A stretch of 64,000 bases of DNA from Nocardia tengchongensis (GTDB lineage Bacteria; Actinomycetota; Actinomycetes; Mycobacteriales; Mycobacteriaceae): the NCBI RefSeq assembly GCF_018362975.1, contig NZ_CP074371.1:310001-374000 (forward strand), read 5' to 3'. Below, one piece after another: positions 9,786 to 19,095 of this stretch. The notes under the pieces were generated by a model that saw nothing but the letters and a program-made list of their open reading frames with translations, did not search any database and was not told the DNA's origin. Positions within the stretch are counted from its first letter, which is position 1. The number at the start of each line of letters is the position of its first letter. The position numbers were made by a program, and so were the translations under genes.

Positions 9786-11772
9786 GTGAACGACTTTCCG
9801 CGGGGAGCGGGCGGCTATCAGCCGGGCGGAAATGGTGGGAACCACTACGGCGGGGACGGGAGGCACGCCGGGGGCGGGCAGCCCGGTTTCGCGCCGGGCG
9901 GCTACCCGCAGGGCGCGCCGGAGCATTACGGACCCGGTTCGAGCGTGGCCGCACCGCCACGTCCGGCGCCGCCGGCTCCACGTCCCCCGGTTCCGGAACC
10001 CGCGGAGCCTCGGGGGAGCAGCCGTCCGCGGCCCGTCCCGCACCTGTCGTGGCGGCCGAGCTGCGGTCCGATGATCTGTGGCTGCTGCGGAATCTGCCGC
10101 TGCGCCTGGTGATTCCGGTCGCTTTGGTCGGCGTGCTGGTCTCGCTGATCGTGGTCGCGGTACACGCGCCGTGGTGGGCGGCGCTGGTGGCCGGGCTGGT
10201 GCCCGTGCTCATCGGGCTGGCTCCCGTGGCCGGGACGCCGATCGGCCTGCGACTGGGCCGCTGGGTCGCCTATCGTTGGAAGCAGGCGCGCCGCAAGAGT
10301 TTCGACGAGAACGCTCTGGTCGATGTCCCGATGCCGGATGGCGGCAGCTGCGGATTGCGGTGGGACGGAACCCTGTTGACCACGATGCTCCGCATCGACC
10401 GCCGCCGGACACCCTGACCCTGCTGCGTCGCGGCTCGCTCAGCACCGATCAGCTGTTGCCGCTCAACGAGATCGCCGCCTGCCTGCGCCAGTACGACGTG
10501 GAACTGCATTCGGTCGATGTGATCAGCACCGGCACCCGCACCGCCAGCACCGAGGCCGTGATCTCCGGCTACGCCGCGAGCATCGCTCCGCTGGGCCGTC
10601 TCTACGACGAGATCCTGGGCCCGCTGCCCGCCATCGCCCACCGCACCATGTGGCTGGTCCTGCGCCTGAACCCGCTCGCCAACGCCAAGGCCGTCGACAA
10701 CCGCGGCGGCGGCCCCGAAGGCGCCCTGCGCTCGGCCCTGGTGGCCACCCGTCGCGTCGCGAACCGCCTTGCCGGACACGGCATCACGGCCTCGGTGCTG
10801 ACCACCGCCGAAATGACCTCCGCGATCCGCGAACTGACCCGCGGCATCCCCGTCAACGAATTCACCGAGCACCCGGACAACCTGGAGCACAACGGAATTC
10901 ACCTGACGAGCTACCAGATCGACCCGCAGCTCTTCAATTCCGACGGCCTGGCCAAGATCTGGGCGGTCCGCAGCCTCGCCACCACGGTGACGGTGCGCCT
11001 GCAGCCCGTCCCCGAGCCCGGCGCGAAGCCCGGCGAGCCCGCCGCCATCATCGAGGTCGACGCCCGAGTCCGCTACGACACCCCCTACGAGCACGGCGAG
11101 CCCCCCGTCACGGGCCTGAAGGAACTCCCCCGCCGCCAACTCTGGGCCCTCATGGACATCCTGGCCTACGGCGCCCAGGAAACCCGCCCCAGCGGCTACC
11201 GCGGCCCCGTCGACGTCCTCACCGACATCGCGATGCCCACCGCCGGCTGCGGCCAGCTCATCGGCGCCGACGCCACCGGCAGCGGCATCGCCGTCCCCTT
11301 GATCGGCGACGGCTCCCGCCGCATCGACATCATCGCCAGCCTCCCCCTGGCTCAGCAGGTAATCCTCCGAGCCATCGCCCTCGGCGCCGGCGCCGTGGTC
11401 CACACCGCCCGCCCCTGGGCCTGGCAGGCCATGGTCGCGAATGTCGCAGCCCCCCACGCCCTCTCCCTGGCCTCCTCGGTAACCCACAGCTCCCGAGGCA
11501 CCGCGATCACCGGCCGCCTCGCGAGCCCCGCCGCCACCGTCATCGTCTTCGACGGCGTCCCCACCACCGCTCCCCCGGGCTCGGCCACCGTGGTCACCAT
11601 CCACGAATCCATCTCGTCCGACTACGAGCCGGATGCCGACGTGACGATCGTCCAACACCCGGACGCGCCCCACACGATCTCGGTACACACGCCGGCCACC
11701 ATGACGACGGCGCTCATGGTCACTACTCCTGCGGAACAGCACTACTTGACCGGGGCAGCTGCCCGACGCTGA
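9786..11772 (+). CDS. eccE: ESX complex protein EccE (two frameshifts)
   Basis: EccE is a peripheral membrane subunit of the ESX translocon. The start is GTG 9786. About 85 Gly/Pro-rich residues precede the core, which begins DDLWLLRNLPLRLVIPVALVG with two transmembrane helices (about 10075-10250) and continues into the cytosolic EccE domain (YDVELHSVDVISTG). One G appears to be missing in the G run near 10015, restoring EQPSAARPAPVVAAEL. One C is missing near 10401, restoring IDPPPDTLTLLRRG. The C-terminal 450 residues are in one frame. Codons become strikingly C-rich at the third position in the last third. It sits 14 bp downstream of eccA and is clearly co-transcribed with it. Confidence 0.85.
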
Positions 11773-11814
11773 GACGAGGGAAATCTCGGCACGAGGCGAA
11801 CAGGGACCAACCGC

Positions 11815-11820
11815 TACACT
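11815..11820 (+). promoter_or_regulatory. Candidate -10 box of lipoprotein unit 1
   Basis: TACACT followed by CTG lies 63 bases before the first lipoprotein ATG. The same TACACTCTG with a downstream CCAGA recurs 59 bases before the second unit's ATG (16458), and TACACT alone recurs at 14499. The TANNNT form and constant distance fit an actinobacterial -10 element. No clear -35 box is visible. Confidence 0.4.
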
Positions 11821-11882
11821 CTGTTCGCCAGAAGCACAGTGCTGCCGGTGATTCGGCGGCAGCGGGGGTGGGGACCTTCACA

Positions 11883-13134
11883 ATGAACAACGTTTTCGGC
11901 CGACGCCGTTCGGCCCGCATTCGGTTGTGCGCGGCGGCGGTGGCACTGGCAGCTTCGGTGCCGGCGTCCGCCGGGTGCGGGTCGGAATCGCTTGCGGTAC
12001 AAGAGCAGACGGCCGACCTGACCAAGCTCGATACCGGCAGTTACGCGACCCAGCCGACTCCGGTCACCGCTCCCGACGCCGTCGCGGCGGGTCGGCTCGC
12101 GGAGGCGCTGCGGCTCGTGGAGCCATGCCGTTGCCGATGGAGATCGATCCGGCCTTGACGACCAATGCCGGTGGCGTGCACCCGTTCACCAGCGTCTCCG
12201 ACCTGTTGGTCCCCGAGATGAGGGGCGGTAAGACCGCATTCGGGTGGCTGAACGACACGGCGTTCACGACCGACCCGGCCGGTTTCACGGCGGGGTTCGC
12301 GACCTCCGCACGGACCGACTCGGATGCCGACCTGGGGTATCAGCTCACCGCTCTGGTCATGACGTTCGACAGCGACAGTGATGCCGCCGCGGCGGCAACG
12401 GTGTTCGCGGCCGACGGATTTCCGGATTTCGGCAATGGCGTCGGCGAGCCCGCACAGTCGACGGCGCACCCCGGGGCACTGCTGTCCTGGCTGCCCGGCA
12501 GTCAGTACCTGGCGGGGTTCTATCCGACCGGCCGATTCGTGATCGGCACGCTGGTCGACAATCGCGAGAAGCACTACGAGAAGATCTCGGATCTCCCCGA
12601 CCTGATCGCGAAGTCCGACAAGGCCATTGCCGTCACCGAGGACCGGTTGAAGTCGTTCCGGCCGACGCCGCCGGACCAGCTCACCATCTTGCCGCTCGAT
12701 CCGTTGGGCATCGTGCGCCTGACCCTCCCGCGACCGCCGGGGACCGGACGGCGAACGGATTCAGCGGCGCTCTCGACGCCCACAGCGCCCTGCACGACGA
12801 GGACAAGCCGGACACGGCACAGGCGCTGTTCGACAAGGACGGGGTGGATGCGGTCGGTTACGGTGCCGGAGCGCTGTATCGGACCCGGGACGCGGCCGCG
12901 GCGAAAGATCTGCGCGACCTGGAATACGTCGACAAGTTCCACCATCCGATCGATTCGCCGGTGGGCCTGCCGGGCGCGCGGTGCGTGAAGTACCACGGCC
13001 CCGACACCCATGCGTTCCCGTTCGCGTGCACGGTCTCCTATGGCCGATTCGCGGCGCAGGTGTGGTCCCAGCAGCAGCAGGATGCGTTCCAGCGGATCTC
13101 CGCGCAGTACGCCATGCTCGCGAACGACAAGTAG
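11883..13134 (+). CDS. Lipoprotein A1, probable DUF7373 type (two frameshifts)
   Basis: This is a predicted lipid-anchored cell-envelope protein. The ATG at 11883 begins a basic signal peptide ending in the lipobox-like ASAGCGS. The mature protein is about 50-60 percent similar by eye to the gene at 16522, including DLTKLDTGSYATQP near the start, AFGWLNDTAF in the middle and QRISAQYAMLAN at the end. One base is missing near 12115 (restoring LRLRGAMPLP) and one near 12743 (restoring PPGDRTANGF). Function is unknown; the family is abundant in Nocardia and looks extracytoplasmic with two conserved Cys near the C-terminus (ARCVKYHG, FACTV). It is followed by partner B1 after 10 bp. Confidence 0.75.
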
Positions 13135-13144
13135 GGGAATCGTG

Positions 13145-14458
13145 ATGCGACTCGGGGCCCGTCGTGGTTACAGCAGACAGCTTTTCGGCACGGCAGCTCT
13201 CGCTCTCGCGACTGCCGCGACCATGTCCGCGCTGACCGGATGCGGTCACGATGTGTCCGGCGCCGCGGCCGCCGCGGAGATCGATGTCCGGAAGCTGGAG
13301 GTGGGGAATTATCCGACGGACCCGCTCGAAGTCCGTACGACCTACCTCCGCGGTTGGGAAGGCGCTAAGACACTCGCCGTTGCCCGGTTGGCCGACCATA
13401 CGGTCATCGGGGCCGATGTGGATCCCATGTTCGCCCACACCGTGCTGTCCAGGGAGCTCGCGTACGCGTCGGGCACCTCCATGGTGCTGGCAGATCCGGT
13501 TCAACCGGTGCTGGAGCAGAACCAGATGGTGTACGGCTATTCCACGGCAGCCAGCACCGAGGCACAGAACAAGATGTCCGGTTTCGAACTCTCCGGGAAC
13601 TTCCAGCCGTTCGGCGGAGTGGTGGTCGACCCAGCCGCGACCTCGTTCAACGTGACGGTGATCCAGTTTCCTGACCAGCAGCACGCGCAGGCAGCGGGTG
13701 AGGGTATGGAGGCCGCCGACTTCGATGTGGCTCCCGAGCAGAACGCTCACATCACCCTGGACCAGACCATCGATGCCAAAGCCCATTGGCGGCCGGGTGT
13801 TCCGTCACTCGCCGCCACCCTCTCCGACGGCCGCTACGTGATCAGTGTGTTTGTCCAGATGCCCACCGCCGACCTGAACGGCCTGCGCTCCCTTGCCGAC
13901 AAGATCTTCGCCGTCCAGCTCCCCTTGCTCGACAGGGCCCCTGGACTGTCGAACGCCGAGATGTTCCGCCTCGATTACGACCCGGATGCCATGCTGCGCC
14001 GCACCCTGCACCCGGCCCCGTACCTGAACCTCGAGTCGGACATCGAGATCACCCACACCGCCCGCGGCTACCTGCACAACGTCGAGGCCCCGGAAGCCTG
14101 GAAGCCGTTGCTGGACGCAAACGGAGTCGACCGTGTCTCCACCGCCGCCGATGGCGGCCTTCTGTTCCGCGCCCGCGATGCCAACGCCGCCCTCGCACTC
14201 TGGTCCGGAATCACTACCCTCACACCGAATTCCGCCGAGTCGCCCGGCACGGTCCCCGACACCGACTGCACCCGAACAACCAACCCTGGCAACAACTTTC
14301 CCGGGGGCGGCTACTCCGCGTGGAACCACAAGGACAAGTACATCTGCACAGTCCGCTACCACCGCTACGTCGCCCAGGTCGCAAGCGACCAACTCGTGGA
14401 CGCCCAGCAGAAGGCCGCCGCCCAATACGCCCTCCTCGCCAACAGCCAAGGCTTCTGA
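13145..14458 (+). CDS. Lipoprotein B1, probable DUF7373 type
   Basis: A 437-residue lipoprotein whose signal peptide ends LTGCGHD. I use the ATG at 13145, with AGGGGA upstream, rather than the long upstream open frame that overlaps A1. The mature chain begins AAEIDVRKLEVGNYPTDPL, echoing the LDTGNYSTKP start of the A type, so A and B are distant paralogues. Conserved blocks shared with B2 at 17784 are EAADFDVAPEQN, KAHWRPGVPS and MLRRTLHP. Two Cys near the end (TDCTRT, YICTVRY) probably form a disulfide. It is transcribed with A1. Role unknown; probably a surface complex with A1. Confidence 0.8.
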   Translation: MRLGARRGYSRQLFGTAALALATAATMSALTGCGHDVSGAAAAAEIDVRKLEVGNYPTDPLEVRTTYLRGWEGAKTLAVARLADHTVIGADVDPMFAHTVLSRELAYASGTSMVLADPVQPVLEQNQMVYGYSTAASTEAQNKMSGFELSGNFQPFGGVVVDPAATSFNVTVIQFPDQQHAQAAGEGMEAADFDVAPEQNAHITLDQTIDAKAHWRPGVPSLAATLSDGRYVISVFVQMPTADLNGLRSLADKIFAVQLPLLDRAPGLSNAEMFRLDYDPDAMLRRTLHPAPYLNLESDIEITHTARGYLHNVEAPEAWKPLLDANGVDRVSTAADGGLLFRARDANAALALWSGITTLTPNSAESPGTVPDTDCTRTTNPGNNFPGGGYSAWNHKDKYICTVRYHRYVAQVASDQLVDAQQKAAAQYALLANSQGF

Positions 14459-14566
14459 GCCGGAAGCGCCAGACCTCGAAGCCCCGCAGCCCTACGAGTA
14501 CACTCGGCAAACCTGGCTGCGCGCGGCAGTCGCCGTGACATCAGCGGCAATGGTTCTCATGGCTGC
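14459..14566 (+). other. Possible remnant of a third lipoprotein unit
   Basis: After the B1 stop there is a third TACACT (14499-14504), in a context like the two lipoprotein promoters. The plus-strand frame downstream encodes WLRAAVAVTSAAMVLMA, which resembles the hydrophobic core of the A-type signal peptides. No lipobox or mature domain follows, and the opposite strand is occupied by a small gene from 14567 on. It reads as the 5' stub of a deleted copy. This is inference from short similarity. Confidence 0.3.
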
Positions 14567-14797
14567 TCATCCTGGCCGATTTCGGTTGTCAGGCTTATCG
14601 ACGAGCCAGGACCAGCCTGCCTGCCTGGCGATCTCGAGGAGTTGTTTGCGCGCGCTGCAACAGCTCACCTGGCAGCCGTCACCTTCGATACAGAGGCGGT
14701 GCGGCCAGAGCAGGATCTTCACCCCGTTGGACGATTGCATCGAGGTGGACATGGGCAGGCGGTGGTGGTGGCTGACACGAGATGAGGTGGAAGGCAT
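14567..14797 (-). CDS. Hypothetical Cys-rich small protein
   Basis: A 76-residue frame beginning just after the stop of the upstream gene at 14802. Codons favour G/C at position three. The core PHRLCIEGDGCQVSCCSARK has four Cys in fourteen residues, suggesting a metal site or disulfides. It is followed by an amphipathic helix (QLLEIARQAGWSWLVDKP). No family is recognised. It appears to be the second gene of a two-gene minus-strand unit divergent from the HTH regulator at 15214. An in-frame later start (MSTSMQ) is also possible. Confidence 0.4.
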   Translation of the reverse strand: MPSTSSRVSHHHRLPMSTSMQSSNGVKILLWPHRLCIEGDGCQVSCCSARKQLLEIARQAGWSWLVDKPDNRNRPG

Positions 14798-14801
14798 CGG
14801 A

Positions 14802-15011
14802 TTACGCCGCTCGGTGCCGGGCTCGGTGCCGGCGTCCGATGCCGCCGCTCGCCGGGACCTCCACACACTTCGAGCCGTCGAGGTACCTGAGTCTGAGAAA
14901 GCGGTCATCACCGCCCGGATGGCTGTCGCGATAGAAGCCCCAAGCGGACCAGCAGATGACGGCCACGCAGAGGCTGAGTATCGACAGCAGAGCCCATGTG
15001 TCCCAGGACAT
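14802..15011 (-). CDS. Small single-pass membrane protein
   Basis: A 69-residue protein with an excellent ribosome site (GGGAGG, 5 nt before ATG 15011). Residues 7-25 (LLSILSLCVAVICWSAWGF) form one transmembrane helix; a charged tail follows. A perfect 12-bp tandem duplication at 14809-14832 doubles the tetrapeptide RHRA just before the stop. It is divergent from the HTH-DUF5753/DUF397 pair. The other HTH/DUF397 locus in this window is also divergent from a small membrane protein (34454), so the arrangement may be functional. Confidence 0.5.
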   Translation of the reverse strand: MSWDTWALLSILSLCVAVICWSAWGFYRDSHPGGDDRFLRLRYLDGSKCVEVPASGGIGRRHRARHRAA

Positions 15012-15213
15012 TACGACCTCCCGCGCGATTCGGGCCAATCAGTGGCGACCGGTTGTCGCCTGATGCCCGAACAGTGCACCGGATGAGGACGGTGGGTCGG
15101 CGTAGCCAGTCGATCCGCGGAATCGGCTCAAACCCGCAGTTCGCCTCTCACGAAAGGCATATCCTCCTTCTCAAAATGAGAAGTTCGGCCCAACCTGGTG
15201 AGAGGGCAGGCGG

Positions 15214-16119
15214 ATGGCGAACATCGAACCGGAGGACACCGACACCACCCTGCCGCGTCGGCAACTCGGCCGATTGCTGCGGGACGCACGAGCGACCACG
15301 GGGATGAATCTGGATCAGGCCGCAGCCTTGGTCCAGTGGAGTCGGCCGACACTGAGTCGACTCGAACGGGGCGAGACCGAGAAGGTCAGGGTCACAGACA
15401 TTCTGGCGCTATGCGAAGCATATGGACTCGACGAGGAGACGACCTTAGTCGCGAAAGGCCTCGCTACACAGGCACCCGCCAAATCGTGGTGGCAAGCCTT
15501 CAGCGACCTGATCCCGGCATGGGCCAACCTGTTCGTCGGATTGGAATCCAGCGCAACGTCTTTGACCGTCTTTCAGCCATTGATCGTGCACGGACTGCTC
15601 CAGACGGCCGACTACGCGCGAGCACTCGACCGGCTCTACTTCCCAGATGACACCGAGTACGAACTCGAACGGCGCATTCAGGTTCGTGTACAGCGGCAAC
15701 GCATCGTCACACGCTCACGCAAACCAACCAGGATGTCGATCATCCTGCATGAGAACGTACTGCGGACTGTCGTTGGAAACAATCGAGTGATGTCGGCACA
15801 GTGCCGGCACATCGCAGATATGAGCACTCGGGACAACATCGACATCCGCGTGATGCCGTATCAGGCGGGCCTCCCCCTCGGAATGGCGGTGCCGCCGTTC
15901 ACGATCATGGACTTCGGGAGTGACACACGCAGCAAACAGCTGGTGGAACCTGCGCAGGTCTACTGCGAGGGCTACGCGGGTAGCGCATACCTCGAGAAGC
16001 GAACGGACGTGGTGACATTCCGTCACGCGTTCCGGAGGCTCCAACAGGCGAGCCTGGACCATCATCCGAGCCGCGACATGATCAGAGAGATAGCGAGGAG
16101 GCACGAGAGTGAACGTTGA
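15214..16119 (+). CDS. XRE-family regulator with DUF5753 (Scr1-type)
   Basis: A 301-residue DNA-binding protein. Residues 15-75 are a helix-turn-helix of the XRE type (LGRLLRDARATTGMNLDQAAA, WSRPTLSRLERGE). Residues 100-290 are the DUF5753 ligand or partner domain (VHGLLQTADYARAL; CRHIADMSTRDNIDIRVMPY). Such proteins are nearly always paired with a DUF397 protein, here the next gene, overlapping by 11 nt. They regulate development or act like antitoxin-type controllers in actinomycetes. The start ATG is preceded by GAGAGGGCAGG. Target genes are unknown, but the divergent small genes are natural candidates. Confidence 0.9.
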   Translation: MANIEPEDTDTTLPRRQLGRLLRDARATTGMNLDQAAALVQWSRPTLSRLERGETEKVRVTDILALCEAYGLDEETTLVAKGLATQAPAKSWWQAFSDLIPAWANLFVGLESSATSLTVFQPLIVHGLLQTADYARALDRLYFPDDTEYELERRIQVRVQRQRIVTRSRKPTRMSIILHENVLRTVVGNNRVMSAQCRHIADMSTRDNIDIRVMPYQAGLPLGMAVPPFTIMDFGSDTRSKQLVEPAQVYCEGYAGSAYLEKRTDVVTFRHAFRRLQQASLDHHPSRDMIREIARRHESER

Positions 16120-16315
16120 CCTGCACGGAGCCGAGTGGTTCAAGTCGAGTCACAGCTCAGGAGGCGGGGAATGCGTGGAGGTGGCCTTCCTGGCGGGTGG
16201 CAAGGTAGGCGTCCGTGACTCGAAGGACCCCACCGGCCCGGCACTGACCTTCACGCCCGGCGAATGGGACGCCTTCACCGCCGGTATCAATGACGGGGAG
16301 TTCAACCGCCCCTGA
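16109..16315 (+). CDS. DUF397 domain protein
   Basis: A 68-residue protein with the full DUF397 signature: AEWFKSSHSSGGGECVEVAF, VGVRDSKDP and LTFTPGEWDAFTAGI. It starts at a GTG inside the end of the HTH gene, implying translational coupling. DUF397 proteins act with their HTH-DUF5753 partner, probably by binding it. No further domain is present. Confidence 0.92.
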   Translation: MNVDLHGAEWFKSSHSSGGGECVEVAFLAGGKVGVRDSKDPTGPALTFTPGEWDAFTAGINDGEFNRP

Positions 16316-16457
16316 GCACAGCGTCAGCTTCAAGGGCCAGGACCTCGAGGCTCAAACCGGAGGCAGCTGCACAGCGCTCGGCCCGCACGCACCTCCAGGA
16401 CCTGTGAGATCTCCCCCAGCGGATTGCCATGGCGTGCCTCACATCCAGACCTACCAG

Positions 16458-16463
16458 TACACT
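16458..16463 (+). promoter_or_regulatory. Candidate -10 box of lipoprotein unit 2
   Basis: TACACT followed by CTGCACACCAGA lies 59 bases before the ATG of the second lipoprotein A gene. It matches the element at 11815 in sequence and spacing. The recurrence before paralogous genes supports a promoter, although a shared duplication could explain it equally well. Confidence 0.4.
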
Positions 16464-16521
16464 CTGCACACCAGAGGGACGGCATCACAGGGAATTCGGT
16501 ATCAGCGGGGGGAAGTTCGAC

Positions 16522-17772
16522 ATGCGTCACGGCTTTGGCCGACTACAGTCGGCCCGCATCGGGGTGCGCGCGGCGGCCGCCGCAGCACTGGTGGTTTCGG
16601 TGTTGGTGAGCGCCGGGTGCGGGTCGACATCACACGCGGCCGATGAGCAGCCGGTCGACCTCAGCAAGCTGGACACGGGCAACTACTCGACCAAGCCGCG
16701 GAACGTCCAGGCCAAGAATCCGGCGCAGATCGGGCGATACCTCGAAGCGCTTCGGCTCGGGAGCGTCGTGCCACTGGCACAGGACATCGACCCGTCACTG
16801 ACGTACAACGTCCCGGATGTCAATCCGTTCACGGACGCCGACAGCTTCATTGCTGACCAGATGGCCGGAAATACGGCCGCCTTCGGCTGGCTCAACATGA
16901 CCGAGTTCGATGCCAACACACCTGGTTTCGTGGCCGGCTTCCAAACAGGAGCACGGTCCAACAAGGATTCGACGATCTCATACGAGCTCAAGAACGCTGT
17001 CATGGTCTTCGAGAGCGATGACGCAGCAGCTGCTGCTGCAATCGCCCTGGCACGCAGCGGCTTCGGCAAGAATGAGGGAACCGAGCCTGCACACTCAGTG
17101 AAGTACCCGACTGCCCAAATCGCTTGGATGTCCAAGTCCCAGGCTTTGGCTTCGTGGTACGCCACGGGGAAGTTCATCGTTCTCGCTCTGGTCATCAACC
17201 ACGAAAACGCGACGCTTGGAGAATCCGACCAGCCCGGCCTGATCGCCCTGTCCGACAAGGCGATTGCAGGTATGGCCGATCGGCTGAAGACGTTCCAGCC
17301 AACGGCCAAAGACAAATTCGCGGATCTCCCGTTGGACCCTGAGGGCATGCTCAGGATGACGCTGATACGACCGGCCGGAGACCTGACGGCATTCGCCTTC
17401 GACGGAACACTCGACGCGCATGGCGCGTTGCGCGCGGCCGAGGACCCGAACACCACCCGGGCCCTCTTCGAAAAGACCGGCGTTGAATCAGTGAGCTATG
17501 GTGCAGGTCAGGTGGTCAGGGCGCGGGACTCCGCAGCCGCGGAGACCTACATCGCCGACAAGTCCGCCGTGAAGTTCCAACACCGTGTCGATCCACCACC
17601 AGAGTTGCTGACAGCGCGTTGTATCGAATACCACGGCCCGGACAAGAATGAGTTCCCGTTCCGTTGTTATGTCGCCTATGGACGGTACGCAGCTGAGGTT
17701 TGGTCCACACAGAAACAAGATGTGTACCAACGGATCTCTGCGCAGTACGCCATGCTCGTCAATAGCAGATAG
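16522..17772 (+). CDS. Lipoprotein A2, probable DUF7373 type
   Basis: A 416-residue lipoprotein. I use the ATG at 16522, preceded by GGGGGGAAG, rather than the ATG at 16429. The signal peptide has a long Ala/Val core and ends VSAGCGST. The mature chain starts DLSKLDTGNYSTKP. Unlike A1 this copy is uninterrupted, so it shows the intact form: AFGWLNMTEF, a central region, RCIEYHGPDKNEFPFRCYVAYG with the two conserved Cys, and QRISAQYAMLVN at the end. It is first in an A2-B2-kinase operon with 11 and 10 bp gaps. It may supply an extracellular signal or partner for that kinase; that is inference from position only. Confidence 0.8.
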   Translation: MRHGFGRLQSARIGVRAAAAAALVVSVLVSAGCGSTSHAADEQPVDLSKLDTGNYSTKPRNVQAKNPAQIGRYLEALRLGSVVPLAQDIDPSLTYNVPDVNPFTDADSFIADQMAGNTAAFGWLNMTEFDANTPGFVAGFQTGARSNKDSTISYELKNAVMVFESDDAAAAAAIALARSGFGKNEGTEPAHSVKYPTAQIAWMSKSQALASWYATGKFIVLALVINHENATLGESDQPGLIALSDKAIAGMADRLKTFQPTAKDKFADLPLDPEGMLRMTLIRPAGDLTAFAFDGTLDAHGALRAAEDPNTTRALFEKTGVESVSYGAGQVVRARDSAAAETYIADKSAVKFQHRVDPPPELLTARCIEYHGPDKNEFPFRCYVAYGRYAAEVWSTQKQDVYQRISAQYAMLVNSR

Positions 17773-17783
17773 GAACCGTCGCG

Positions 17784-19085
17784 ATGAGGATTCTCAATGC
17801 CCGCCGCCTCGGCGGCAGAACTGCGTTCAGCGCACTCGTTCTTCTCGTAACCACAGCGATACTCGCCGGCTGCGGGACGGTGGAGGGGAAGCCCGAAGCT
17901 GGTGAGCTCGATATTCGCAAGCTCTCAGTGGGCAAATATCCAATCGACCCGCTCGACGTCCGAGCCTTGTACATACACTCGCCAAGCAGCGGCCTGGACC
18001 TCGCAATCGGCCGTCTGGCCGACGCGGTCGTTACCGGACCGGACGTCGATCAAAGCTTCTCCCACGGTGTCCTGTCCGAGGCCATGGATGTCTCCGTTGG
18101 GCTCGGACTGGTGTTATCGCACACCGCTGAGCCCGTGGCCGAGCGCAACAACATGATGTTCGGCTATACCGCATCCGCGAGTACCAAGCCGATATCCGAT
18201 GTCAGGGATCCAGAAAGCTCCCTGGTCTTCAGCCCGTTCGGCCACATGAAGCCCGCAGCCGACGCTACGTCCTTCAACATCACTGTTTTACAGTTTCCGG
18301 ATCAGCAGCGGGCGTTGACGGCAGCAGAGCAAATGGAGGCTGCCGATTTTGATGTGGCACCCGATCAAAACCAACGAGTGACCCTCGACAAGGAGCCGGC
18401 CGCCAAGGCGCATTGGAGACCCGGTGTCCCAACAATGGGAACGTCCATGGCTCACGGCCAGTACGTCGTCACCGTGTTCGTTCAGCAGCCGAATCCAGAA
18501 GTCGTGAGTCTGAAGAGTCTGACCGAGAAGATTCTCGCGGCGCAGCTGCTGCTGCTCGACCAACTACCGGCCTTGTCCCCTCGGGACATGCTGCGTTTGG
18601 ACTACGACCCACAGGCCATGTTGCGTCGAACCCTGCATCCGGTCACCTTCCCCTACCCACACGCCGAGAACGAAGTCACACGCACGCCACGCGGTTTCCT
18701 CCACAACGTCGAGGATCAAGCCAAGTGGAAGACGTTGCTTGACGACAACGGCGTAGACAGCACGGCCACCACCCGAAACGGCGCGCTGCTACTGCGGGCA
18801 CGCGACGACAAGGCCGCAGCCGCGCTTTGGTCCGGTATTACCAGTGCCGCAACCACTCCAACCGACAAGCCGAGTGATGTCCCCGACACGGCCTGCGAAG
18901 AGACCGGCAACAACCCGAAGCCCCACCGCATCGACCAGGAAGAGGCGTGGGATCGGTCGGACCGCTTCGTTTGCACTCTTCACTACAACCGATATGTCGC
19001 ACGTGTAGCCGGGACGCAGCTCGCTGACGTCAGCCAGCGCGCTGCCGCACAGTACGCCCTGCTGGTCACCAGTCAGTACACGTAA
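17784..19085 (+). CDS. Lipoprotein B2, probable DUF7373 type
   Basis: A 433-residue lipoprotein paralogous to B1. The signal peptide ends AILAGCGTV. Shared blocks with B1 are GELDIRKLSVGKYPIDPLDVR, EAADFDVAPDQN, KAHWRPGVP and MLRRTLHPV, in the same order and spacing. Two late Cys (DTACEETG, RFVCTLHY) are conserved. It lies 11 bp after A2 and 10 bp before the kinase. Function is unknown; an envelope location is inferred from the lipobox. Confidence 0.8.
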   Translation: MRILNARRLGGRTAFSALVLLVTTAILAGCGTVEGKPEAGELDIRKLSVGKYPIDPLDVRALYIHSPSSGLDLAIGRLADAVVTGPDVDQSFSHGVLSEAMDVSVGLGLVLSHTAEPVAERNNMMFGYTASASTKPISDVRDPESSLVFSPFGHMKPAADATSFNITVLQFPDQQRALTAAEQMEAADFDVAPDQNQRVTLDKEPAAKAHWRPGVPTMGTSMAHGQYVVTVFVQQPNPEVVSLKSLTEKILAAQLLLLDQLPALSPRDMLRLDYDPQAMLRRTLHPVTFPYPHAENEVTRTPRGFLHNVEDQAKWKTLLDDNGVDSTATTRNGALLLRARDDKAAAALWSGITSAATTPTDKPSDVPDTACEETGNNPKPHRIDQEEAWDRSDRFVCTLHYNRYVARVAGTQLADVSQRAAAQYALLVTSQYT

Positions 19086-19095
19086 GGAAATCAGG

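Noticed and set aside
10270..11742. Long minus-strand open frame of 490 codons opposite eccE
   Set aside because: It is Gly/Asp/Val-rich with no domain; eccE explains the DNA.
14133..15086. Plus-strand frame of 317 codons after lipoprotein B1
   Set aside because: It starts inside B1 in another frame and lacks a ribosome site. The minus-strand genes at 14567-15011 have better signals.
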